Of a stretch of 55,065 nt of DNA, positions 46,467 through 53,824 are shown in pieces (the first letter of the stretch is position 1; each line of letters opens with the position of its first letter). This DNA is from an uncultured Lentisphaeria bacterium (lineage in GTDB: Bacteria; Verrucomicrobiota; Lentisphaeria; Oligosphaerales; Oligosphaeraceae). The position numbers and the translations under genes were made by a program. The stretch is from positions 1 to 55,065 of the forward strand of contig CAKUJM010000016.1 of NCBI GenBank assembly GCA_934661755.1, in the 5' to 3' direction. The notes beneath the pieces were generated by a model. The model worked only from the letters and a program-made list of their open reading frames with translations, did not search any database and was not told the origin of the DNA.

Positions 46467-46592
46467 CCCTGAATCCGTGAAGCTGGTTCTTTCGCGCCAT
46501 GATTTCGTCATTTGTCGGTCACGCACTCCCGATGCGCTCCCTGAAAAAATCCTCATTCTGACGCAAAACCGCCAGCTTCACGGATATTCGGG
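46467..46592 (+). repeat. Cloverleaf-type inverted-repeat element upstream of Ser/Thr kinase
   Basis: Left arm CCTGAATCCGTGAAGCTGG (46468-46486) and right arm CCAGCTTCACGGATATTCGGG (46572-46592) are a nearly perfect pair over 14 bp. The internal part matches the consensus (GCGCCATGATTTCGTCAT ... CCTCATTCTGACGCAAAA). Confidence 0.8.
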
Positions 46593-46661
46593 CGGCGTCA
46601 CCAGTGATAATCTATTTCCTGTTTCGGCAATTGACAAGCCGACGTCACAGATTCGGCGGCC

Positions 46662-46694
46662 GCTGCAATGCAAAAAAAGCGACAACATTGCAGC
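46662..46694. promoter_or_regulatory. 9-bp perfect inverted repeat upstream of the microsatellite gene
   Basis: GCTGCAATG (46662-46670) and CATTGCAGC (46686-46694) enclose 15 nt. It lies 43 nt upstream of the ATG at 46738. A TTGACA hexamer occurs at 46631-46636, without a good -10. Could be an operator or leader hairpin; function is unknown. Confidence 0.45.
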
Positions 46695-46737
46695 TTCCAG
46701 TGTAAGAAAACGGGAAGCCGTGGTAGTTGTGGCCACG

Positions 46738-47238
46738 ATGAAGCGGTTATTTTGCACAATTATCCTGCTGGCAGAGGCGTTGATGGCCGTACAGGACCAG
46801 CCACGCGGACAGCTCCCTGACCGCTCACAGGAAAAATACGGCGTCGTCATTGAAATGAGCCAGGGGACTACGCCAGACGGAGGAGCGCAGTCGATTCTGC
46901 AATTGCGGGATCGGCTGATGCATAATGACGCCCCCAAAAGAGTGTCAGTGAGCATATATCGACGCGACTGCGATGGCCTGCCGAAACTGCTCGGCAATGC
47001 CGTAATCTGCTATGGCGGAAATGACGAAGACTTTGACGAGTTTCGCCGGAAGTTGGCGAAGGCTATCGCCGACCTGGAACTGTCGGCATCCCATCCCATC
47101 CCATCCCATCCCATCCCATCCCATCCCATCCCATCCCATCCCATCCCATCCCATCCCATCCCATCCCATCCCCGTAGTTTTAGCGAATGCTTACATTGTC
47201 TTTATATGCTCCAGAGGCATTTGGCTACACGGAATTAG
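46738..47238 (+). CDS. Small exported-type protein with in-frame (CATCC)17 tract
   Basis: 166 residues, no family recognised. A signal-peptide-like N-terminus (KRLFCTIILLAEALMAV) follows the ATG at 46738. The middle (about 23-116) is ordinary, soluble and mixed-charge. From about residue 117 seventeen perfect copies of CATCC encode a Ser-His-Pro-Ile-Pro repeat, followed by 21 residues. Since 5 is not divisible by 3, gain or loss of one unit changes the frame: one alternative frame continues to 47353 with a basic C-terminus, the other stops just after the repeat. GC content is lower than that of neighbours. The open frame upstream to 46435 passes through a repeat element and is ignored. Confidence 0.5.
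   Translation: MKRLFCTIILLAEALMAVQDQPRGQLPDRSQEKYGVVIEMSQGTTPDGGAQSILQLRDRLMHNDAPKRVSVSIYRRDCDGLPKLLGNAVICYGGNDEDFDEFRRKLAKAIADLELSASHPIPSHPIPSHPIPSHPIPSHPIPSHPRSFSECLHCLYMLQRHLATRN
47087..47171 (+). repeat. Pentanucleotide microsatellite (CATCC)17
   Basis: Seventeen uninterrupted CATCC units counted directly in the sequence. It is the only long short-unit tandem repeat seen in the window and lies inside an open reading frame. Confidence 0.95.
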
Positions 47239-47384
47239 AATGTCTGCGAAAATATTGACGGATTTTTGCGAGGCACCACGCTGGTGCAAAGAGGCGTCAC
47301 TGATGGCGAAAAAAAAATATCGAAGAACCTCAAAAAAAGACGTCGGTGCATGAGTGTTGTCAATGACAAAGCCTGTTTGCAACA
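47239..47384. other. Stretch between microsatellite gene and repeat array 4
   Basis: Holds only the alternative-frame extension of the preceding gene (to 47353), including a run of nine A around 47311-47319. Nothing else is evident. Confidence 0.5.
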
Positions 47385-47868
47385 TGGCGCGTTCTTCAAA
47401 CTACGCACGACGGCACGTCAAGCCCGACGGTAACCCCTCCGGCGCTGTCGCGCCACCTCCCCTTGCAGGGGAGGCTTCTCTTGTCGTGAAAACGTAAGCG
47501 CGGTCGTTTTACATCCATGCACTGCGGCACGTCAAGCCCGACGCCAACCTCTCGACTCCGGGGGTAGCAAGGGCGTCTCGCCCTTGGAGAATTATGTTGT
47601 TACAACATGGCGCGTTCTTATAAACTACGCATGGACGCACGTCAAGCCCGACGGCAACCCCTCCGGCGCTGTCGCGCCACCTCCCCTTGCAGGGGAGGCT
47701 TTTCTCGTCGTGAAAACGTGAGCACGGTCGTTTTACATCCATGCACTGCGGCACGTCAAGCCCGACGCCAACCCCTCCGGCGCTGGTCGCGCCACCTCCC
47801 CTTGCAGGGGAGGATTCTCTCGTCGTGAAAATGTAAGCGCGGTCGTTTTACGGCCACGCACTGCGGCA
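47385..47868 (-). repeat. Modular palindromic repeat array 4 (A-A-B-A on the minus strand)
   Basis: Reading the plus strand left to right the reversed modules are A (about 47395-47507), B (about 47508-47625, with GGGCGTCTCGCCC and TATGTTGTTACAACAT), A (about 47626-47737) and A (about 47738-47850). This is the only array in reverse orientation. Module C is absent. It separates the microsatellite gene from the P-type ATPase gene. Confidence 0.85.
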
Positions 47869-48074
47869 AAATGCTGGATGCTGGAACTGATATTTCGCTT
47901 CCATGTGCTATAGTAAGCGCGGCAACCTCATTGATGAAGCGGCATTTGGCTGCCTTTGTCTTTTCGTAAAGCGGTGTTTTTCTGCGTCGTTGCGGGGCGG
48001 CAGCCCCGCATTCGCGTTTCCTGTTTTCTCTTTGGCTGTACACGTGGCCGCGATTACGCCAAAAACGGGTTCAA
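47869..48074. other. Intergenic stretch with a strong hairpin
   Basis: TGCGGGGC-GGCA-GCCCCGCA (47991-48010) is a perfect 8-bp hairpin followed by a pyrimidine-rich stretch. Short open frames here (about 60-95 codons) have no ribosome site or family resemblance. Confidence 0.45.
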
Positions 48075-48204
48075 TCCTGAATCCGTGAAGCTGGCCTTTT
48101 TGGCGCCATGATTCCGTCATTTTTTTCGGTTACGTGCTTCCGGCACGCTCCCCTAAAAAAATACCTCATTCAGACGCAAAAACACCCAGTTTCACACATC
48201 CAGG
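48075..48204 (+). repeat. Cloverleaf-type inverted-repeat element upstream of P-type ATPase
   Basis: Left arm TCCTGAATCCGTGAAGCTGG (48075-48094) and right arm CCCAGTTTCACACATCCAGG (48185-48204). Inside are GGCGCCATGATTCCGTCAT, a central segment diverged from the other copies, and CCTCATTCAGACGCAAAA. It ends 73 nt before the ATPase start. Confidence 0.75.
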
Positions 48205-48277
48205 CCAATGATGCCGGCGGAAGCACGGAGTGGATTCTGGCCGACGCTGCACTATTTTTTTGCACATTAACCAAACC

Positions 48278-50206
48278 ATGACAGAACCAACAGTGAATGA
48301 TGAGGGCAAGGTCCGCGCCAAAGTCACCAAAGTGACCCGTTCCGACATGGGGCGTCTCGGTCTGGCGTTGCTGGGCGGGATATTAGTCCTCAACTCCTAT
48401 TTGGCGGGGCTTTTCTGCGACGGCGCGATTGACAGCTGGGCGATGCGCCTTTCCGCGCTGGCCGGCGCGATCATTCTTTCGATGCCGATTTTCTTCGAGG
48501 CTGCGCGGGATCTTTTCCGGGGGCGTGTCGGCATGAACGAGCTGGTGGCATTGGCGTTGCTGGCGGCCTTCGCCCAGGAAAACTACAGCATTGCCGGCGC
48601 GGTCGCCTTCTTCATGCTGATCTCCATCACCATAGAGAAACGCACCGCAATCGGGGCGGAGGCGGCGATTGAGGCGGTGGTGCGGATGACGCCGCGCACC
48701 GCACGGCGGGTGCGCCAGGACGGCACCGAGGAGGAGGTCGACGCCATCAACGACTTGCAGCTCAAGGATGTCTGCCGGGTGCGGCCCGGCGAAAACTTCC
48801 CGGCTGACGGCCGGATCATCCGCGGCACCTCGACTGTCAATCAGGCGTCGATCACCGGCGAGTCCCTGCCTACCGACAAGAAGGAGGGCGACGAGGTGTA
48901 TGCCGGCACGCTCAACCTCACCGGCCTGGTCGAGTTTGAGGTGACCCGTCGGGGCACGGACACCACCTTGGGCAAGGTCCGCAATCTGATTGCCGACGCC
49001 GAGCAGTCGAAGATGCCGATTCAGCGGATGATCGACCAGTACATTGGCTACTATACTCCGGTGATTCTGATGATCGCCGGGCTTACCTGGTTCATTACCA
49101 AGGATATGAATCGGGTGATATCGGTGCTGGTGATGGCGGTGCCGGCTGCGCTGGTGCTGGCGCATCCATCGGCGGTGATTGCGGCGATTTCCGCGGCGTC
49201 GCGCCTGGGCATCCTGATCAAGGACGTCTCGCATATCGAACTGGTGGCCCGCATCAAGGCCATCATCTTTGACAAGACCGGCACGCTGACCGAGGGCAAT
49301 CTCGAGGTCGCGCGCCTGGAGCCGGTCAAGGAGGACGACCTGGCGCAGCTGGTGCAGATTGCGGTGTCGGTGGAGCACCATTCCAACCACCCGACCGCCG
49401 AGGCGATCAAGAAGCTGGCCCGGAAGGTCGGAATCGACCTGATTGTCCCCGAGGGCTACGAGGAAGTGGCGGGAAAGGGAGTTCGCGCCACTGTCAATGG
49501 CAAGACCTGCCTGGTCGGCCGCCAGAGCTGGCTGGTCGAGGAGGGCGTGGATGCAAGTGCGCTGGACCGCAACCGCGAGAGTGCCGAAGGGGAGGGCATG
49601 TCGGTGGTCTGCGTGGCCTGCGACGGCGTCGCCATCGGCTGGATCGGGCTGCATGACGCCATCCGTCCGGTAAGCCGCGAGGCCATCCGGGAATTGCGGG
49701 AAATGGGGGTTGAGCACTGTTGCATGGTGACGGGCGACAACCGGAAGGTGGCCGATGTCGTGGCCCGGAAGATCGGGATCAGCGAAGTCTATGCCGGCTG
49801 TCTGCCGGAGGAAAAGGCCAAGGTGGTCGCCGGGATGAAGCAGAGCGGCGCCATCGTGGCGGTCGTCGGCGACGGCGTCAATGACGCGCCGGCCCTGGCG
49901 GCCGGCGACATTGGCATGGCGATGGGGGCCTTTGGCTCGGACGTCGCCGTGCAATCCGCGTCAGTCGCCTTGATGAACAACGACTTGCGGCGGATTCCGT
50001 TTTTCATCGGGCTGGCCCGGAAGACCCGGGTGCTGATGAATCAGAATCTGGCCATCGGCCTGACCTTCATCACGGTTGGCGTCTACATGGCCATCGGCGG
50101 ATCGCTGGGGCCGGTGGGTGCGGCGTTGATCCACACCATTTCCAGCCTGCTGGTCATCTTCAACAGCGCCCGGCTGGTGCGTTCCGGCGAGGTGCTGGGC
50201 GCCTGA
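48278..50206 (+). CDS. P1B-like heavy-metal P-type ATPase with altered metal-site motif
   Basis: 642 residues. Standard P-type ATPase parts: TGES actuator motif, phosphorylated Asp332 (DKTGT), the HP motif of P1B types (HSNHPTAEA), and GDGVNDAP. No N-terminal CxxC metal-binding domain. In the membrane helix where P1B pumps carry CPC, SPC or TPC the sequence reads VPA (288-290, MAVPAALVLAHPS), with no cysteine. The last helix has LIHTISSLLVIFNSARL, near the HEGxT motif of P1B-4 pumps but with His619 only. It is probably a divergent metal or ion pump of unknown substrate. No ribosome site is seen. Confidence 0.87.
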   Translation: MTEPTVNDEGKVRAKVTKVTRSDMGRLGLALLGGILVLNSYLAGLFCDGAIDSWAMRLSALAGAIILSMPIFFEAARDLFRGRVGMNELVALALLAAFAQENYSIAGAVAFFMLISITIEKRTAIGAEAAIEAVVRMTPRTARRVRQDGTEEEVDAINDLQLKDVCRVRPGENFPADGRIIRGTSTVNQASITGESLPTDKKEGDEVYAGTLNLTGLVEFEVTRRGTDTTLGKVRNLIADAEQSKMPIQRMIDQYIGYYTPVILMIAGLTWFITKDMNRVISVLVMAVPAALVLAHPSAVIAAISAASRLGILIKDVSHIELVARIKAIIFDKTGTLTEGNLEVARLEPVKEDDLAQLVQIAVSVEHHSNHPTAEAIKKLARKVGIDLIVPEGYEEVAGKGVRATVNGKTCLVGRQSWLVEEGVDASALDRNRESAEGEGMSVVCVACDGVAIGWIGLHDAIRPVSREAIRELREMGVEHCCMVTGDNRKVADVVARKIGISEVYAGCLPEEKAKVVAGMKQSGAIVAVVGDGVNDAPALAAGDIGMAMGAFGSDVAVQSASVALMNNDLRRIPFFIGLARKTRVLMNQNLAIGLTFITVGVYMAIGGSLGPVGAALIHTISSLLVIFNSARLVRSGEVLGA

Positions 50207-50256
50207 CCGGCACGGGGGCGGACAGTGTTCTTACCATACTTATGGATTGAGGCAAC

Positions 50257-51474
50257 ATGGCAAACAGCAACGACAAGCAGATTGTAGTGGAAGCCGCGGG
50301 GCTCACCAAGGTCTTCAAGGACTTCTGGGGGCGTCCGAAGGCCAGGGCGGTCAATGGCATCGACTTCACCATCCATCAGGGCGAGGTGTTCGGTCTGCTG
50401 GGGCCCAATGGATCCGGCAAAAGCACCACCATCAAGATGATCCTGGGGCTGTTGTATCCGAGCCGCGGGAAGCTGGAGGTCTTTGGCGAGGATCCGCAGA
50501 ATGTGGACATGAAGGCCCGGATCGGCTATCTCCCGGAGGAGACCTTCCTTTACAAGTACCTGACGGCGTACGAGACCCTGGATTTCTATGGCGCGCTCTT
50601 CGGGCTGGGCGCCGAACAGCGCCGCACCCGCGCCAACCAGCTGCTGGAGATGGTCGGTCTTTCCCATGCCTTCGACCGTCCGGTCGGCGAATTCTCCAAG
50701 GGCATGGCCCGTCGAATCGGCTTGGCGCAGGCGCTGGTGAACGACCCGGATCTGGTGATTCTCGACGAGCCGACCAGCGGCCTGGACCCGATCGGATGCC
50801 GCGAGGTCAAGGATGTGATCCGGCTTCTGGCTTCGCGGGGCAAGACCATAATCCTCTGCAGCCATCTTCTGGCGGATGTCCAGGATGTCTGCAACCGGGT
50901 CATGGTGTTGTTCGGCGGCCAGATCCGCGCGCAGGGGAGTCTGGGTGAGATCCTCCGCGAGTCCGACAAGACCCAGATCATCACGCCGCGGCTTTCACCG
51001 GAGACCATCTCCGAATTGCGCGACTTCCTGAAGGCGCATGGGATTTCGGCACCGGAGTCGGTCAAGGTCGACAATCCGGACCGTGATCTGGAGGACTATT
51101 TCCTTGACGTGGTGCGCCAGGCATCTTCCCAGAATGTCGATACCGCCGGTGCGCGTTCCAATGGCGAGATCCCGGAGTATCTGCAGGGCGATGGCAGCCA
51201 GCAGGGCCAGGCGATTCTGGATGCCCTCCATCGCCGTCCCGAGGAGGAAAAGGCCAAGGCCGAGGCGCTGGCCGCCGCCGCCAGGCTCCAGGCTGCGGCC
51301 AAGGCCGCCAAGGAGCGCCAGATGGAGCAGTTGCAGGAGTTGCAGAAGGACGACGGCGCGGCCGCCGCCGGCGAGGAGGAGGCCGTCCGTCAGGCGGCGG
51401 ATGCCGCCAGGGCCGAAGAGGAGGCCCGCAAGCGCGAGGAGCTCAACCGGAAGCTGTCGTCGTTGCGCAAATAG
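50257..51474 (+). CDS. ABC transporter ATP-binding protein with long charged tail
   Basis: 405 residues. The ABC ATPase domain (about 8-240) has Walker A GPNGSGKST (49-57), a signature variant EFSKGMARR, Walker B LVILDEPTSGLD and the switch histidine. It fits the class that drives ABC-2 type export permeases. Past residue 300 an Ala/Glu/Lys/Gln-rich, likely coiled-coil tail of about 100 residues ends the protein, which is unusual. No permease gene lies next to it. GAGG upstream of the ATG is a plausible ribosome site. Confidence 0.88.
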   Translation: MANSNDKQIVVEAAGLTKVFKDFWGRPKARAVNGIDFTIHQGEVFGLLGPNGSGKSTTIKMILGLLYPSRGKLEVFGEDPQNVDMKARIGYLPEETFLYKYLTAYETLDFYGALFGLGAEQRRTRANQLLEMVGLSHAFDRPVGEFSKGMARRIGLAQALVNDPDLVILDEPTSGLDPIGCREVKDVIRLLASRGKTIILCSHLLADVQDVCNRVMVLFGGQIRAQGSLGEILRESDKTQIITPRLSPETISELRDFLKAHGISAPESVKVDNPDRDLEDYFLDVVRQASSQNVDTAGARSNGEIPEYLQGDGSQQGQAILDALHRRPEEEKAKAEALAAAARLQAAAKAAKERQMEQLQELQKDDGAAAAGEEEAVRQAADAARAEEEARKREELNRKLSSLRK

Positions 51475-51485
51475 CCATGGCCGCG

Positions 51486-51501
51486 GGGCGCCGGCACGCC
51501 C
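51486..51501 (+). terminator. Hairpin after the ABC ATPase gene
   Basis: GGGCG-CCGGCA-CGCCC, 5-bp stem, lies 12 nt past the stop codon. No T-run, so the call is weak. The rest of the gap to 51600 is pyrimidine-rich, and the start at 51601 has no Shine-Dalgarno. Confidence 0.3.
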
Positions 51502-51600
51502 TGGCCAGTAAATGCGTCTTCCTGAGGCAGGCCGCCCCCGCATTCGCGCCAATTCAGTTTTTCACCCATCATCATCCATCCACCGTCCATCACACATCCT

Positions 51601-52707
51601 ATGCCCGCACCTGTAGAATCCGAGTTGCATGACCTGCTGGTCTATGCCGTTGAAAACCGCGCGTCCGACCTGCACATCCGCGAAAACAAGAATGTCCAGC
51701 TGCGGATTGACAGCAATCTGGTGCAGCTTGACTTTGTGACCGACACCGCGTATTTCGACCGTGTCTGCCAGCAGATCGTCCCGGATGGCCAGATCGATAA
51801 ATTCCATCGTACCGGCGACCTGGATTTTGCGTGGCAGGAGCCGGGTGCCGGTCGTTTCCGCGTCAATCTCCACATGCAGCGCGGGCAGCGCGGGCTGACG
51901 ATGCGCTGGGTGAAGAGCAAGCCCCCGACCGTTTCGGAGGCGGGTCTTCCCGAGGTGCTCAAGAAGATCGCCGACGCCAGCAACGGCATCATCTTCATCA
52001 CCGGCACCACCGGGTCCGGCAAGTCCACCACCATGGCGGCGATGCTGGACTACATCAACACCACCTACAACAAGCACATCATCACCATCGAGGACCCGAT
52101 CGAATATACCTTTGAGGACAAGCTGTCGTTCTTCGAGCAGCGCGAGGTCGGGCTGGACGCCGAGTCCTTCGAGTCCGCGCTGATCCATGCGCTGCGCCAG
52201 GATCCGGACATCATCGTCATCGGCGAGATGCGCAACCGCGTCACCTTCGAGACCGCGCTGGCGGCCGCCGAGACCGGCCACATGGTGATCAGCACCTTGC
52301 ACACCAAGGATGCGCCGCAGAGCATCAACCGCATCCTCGACATGTTCAGCATCGAGGAGCGCGACTCCATCCGTAAATCGCTTTCCGGCGTAATCAAGGC
52401 GATCATCTGCCAGCGTCTGGCCAAGAAGGCCTCCGGCAAGGGCGTGGTGCCGATCACCGAGATCATGACCAACGAGCCGATCATCAAGAAGCTGATCTTT
52501 GACAACCGCATCGACCGTCTTGAGCAGGCCATTGGCGCCAACGAGGAAAGCGGCATGATGACCTTCAACCAGTGTCTGCTCAAGCATTACAATGCCGGCG
52601 ACATCTCGGAGGAGAAGGCCCTGGAGCTTTCGGACAATCCGCAGGCGCTCAAGATGAATTTCAAGGGCATTTTCCTCAACGAGGATGCCGGCGGAATCAT
52701 CCAGTGA
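51601..52707 (+). CDS. Type IV pilus retraction ATPase, PilT/PilU family
   Basis: 368 residues. Hexameric ATPase that depolymerises type IV pili, used in twitching and DNA uptake. N-terminal PAS-like domain (ASDLHIRENKNVQLRI), Walker A GTTGSGKS (135-142), Asp box region ITIEDPIEY, Walker B DIIVIGEMRN and the His box STLHTKDAPQS. The C-terminal end (MTFNQCLLKHYNAGDISEE) and the absence of the AIRNLIRE motif lean toward the PilU branch. No other pilus assembly gene is adjacent; a pseudopilin-like gene and dprA and comF are elsewhere in the window. Confidence 0.92.
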   Translation: MPAPVESELHDLLVYAVENRASDLHIRENKNVQLRIDSNLVQLDFVTDTAYFDRVCQQIVPDGQIDKFHRTGDLDFAWQEPGAGRFRVNLHMQRGQRGLTMRWVKSKPPTVSEAGLPEVLKKIADASNGIIFITGTTGSGKSTTMAAMLDYINTTYNKHIITIEDPIEYTFEDKLSFFEQREVGLDAESFESALIHALRQDPDIIVIGEMRNRVTFETALAAAETGHMVISTLHTKDAPQSINRILDMFSIEERDSIRKSLSGVIKAIICQRLAKKASGKGVVPITEIMTNEPIIKKLIFDNRIDRLEQAIGANEESGMMTFNQCLLKHYNAGDISEEKALELSDNPQALKMNFKGIFLNEDAGGIIQ

Positions 52708-52755
52708 TGCATGGCGTGAGTGGCGGGCGACGGCGCGTTTTTTTATTCTCTCCGG

Positions 52756-53796
52756 ATGAAGTCGTTCCTGGGTTATGCCATTGCCGTTGCATTGGCCGCG
52801 TTGCTGGTGGTCGGGGCCTGGTTCCGGAGCCGGAGCGCGAAGTCATCCGCATGGCATCAATACCAGGGGTTTGCCTTCAACACCCCCTGCGTGATCATGC
52901 TTTACGGGAAGCCGGGCGACTGCGGCAATGCCGCCGCGGAATGCCTGGCGCTGCTTTCCCGGATGGATGCGGCGCTGAACCGTTTTGACGCCGAAAGCGA
53001 GGTGAGCGGCTTCAACCGCTCAGCGTCCGGCGTGGCTTTTTCATGCAGCGTGGAGCTCTGGCAGGCTTTTGCGGCCGCCGAGGAGGCCTATGCGGCTACC
53101 GGCGGAGCCTTCGATGTCACCATCGGGCCGCTGATCGACTACTGGAGGCGCGTTCCCGGTGTCCTGCCAGCGGATGATGGGCAGTTGCGGGAATTGCGGG
53201 AATTGCGGGAACGCTGCGGCTTCGGCAGATTGTCGCTGGATCATGGGAGGCGCACCGTATGCAAGCATGCCGATGGAATGTCGGTGGATTTTGGCGGCAT
53301 CGCCAAGGGCCTGGCGCTGGACTTGCTCCGCCAGCTCGCCGGCCGGAAGCCGCTGGATGCGGTCTTCTTCAATCTCGGGGGAAATTTCGTATATCAGGGG
53401 CCGCCGGATCTGGCGCCATTCGAGGCGGCCGCCATCGCCAGCCCGGTCCCCCGCGGCGACGATGGTGGTGCCGGCCGGGGCGTCCCGTTGCTGCAGGTGG
53501 TGCGCGACTGGCATGGGCGGTGTTTTTCAACCAGCTCCAATGCCTCGCGGCCACTGCGGAAGAATGCCGACGGCAGCATCGTCAGCCACATAATCGATCC
53601 GGTCAGCGGCCAGCCAGTCGCCCGATATTTTACCAGTGTGACGGCCATTTCCGCCAGCGGCGCGTTGTCCGATGCCTTTTCGACTGCGGTGTTCGCCAGC
53701 GGGATGGAGTTGGCTGAAAAGCTGGTGAAGGAGCATCCCGGAACCGCGTTCATCATGCAAAAGGCGGATGACGGCGCCGTCATCACGTTGGAATGA
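52756..53796 (+). CDS. apbE: FAD:protein FMN transferase (ApbE)
   Basis: 346 residues. Attaches FMN to Thr/Ser of target proteins such as Rnf/Nqr subunits. N-terminal membrane helix or signal (KSFLGYAIAVALAALLVVGAWF), then the ApbE domain with AFDVTIGPL, VDFGGIAKG (FAD-binding), FNLGG and the metal-site region near DAFSTAVFASGM. A small in-frame tandem repeat encodes QLRELRELRE near residues 144-153. The ATG at 52756 is preferred over a GTG at 52720. Convergent with the LacI-family gene. Confidence 0.92.
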   Translation: MKSFLGYAIAVALAALLVVGAWFRSRSAKSSAWHQYQGFAFNTPCVIMLYGKPGDCGNAAAECLALLSRMDAALNRFDAESEVSGFNRSASGVAFSCSVELWQAFAAAEEAYAATGGAFDVTIGPLIDYWRRVPGVLPADDGQLRELRELRERCGFGRLSLDHGRRTVCKHADGMSVDFGGIAKGLALDLLRQLAGRKPLDAVFFNLGGNFVYQGPPDLAPFEAAAIASPVPRGDDGGAGRGVPLLQVVRDWHGRCFSTSSNASRPLRKNADGSIVSHIIDPVSGQPVARYFTSVTAISASGALSDAFSTAVFASGMELAEKLVKEHPGTAFIMQKADDGAVITLE

Positions 53797-53824
53797 CGGC
53801 GTGCGGGGCGCTTCGGGGCGGCAA

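Noticed and set aside
46435..46737. N-terminal part of a longer open frame reading into the microsatellite gene
   Set aside because: It is translated from the cloverleaf-type element and lower-complexity leader; the signal-peptide-like ATG at 46738 is a better start.
47756..48120. Two overlapping minus-strand open frames of 70-95 codons
   Set aside because: Their ends derive from the repeat families, there is no ribosome site, and the predicted peptides have no recognised domain.
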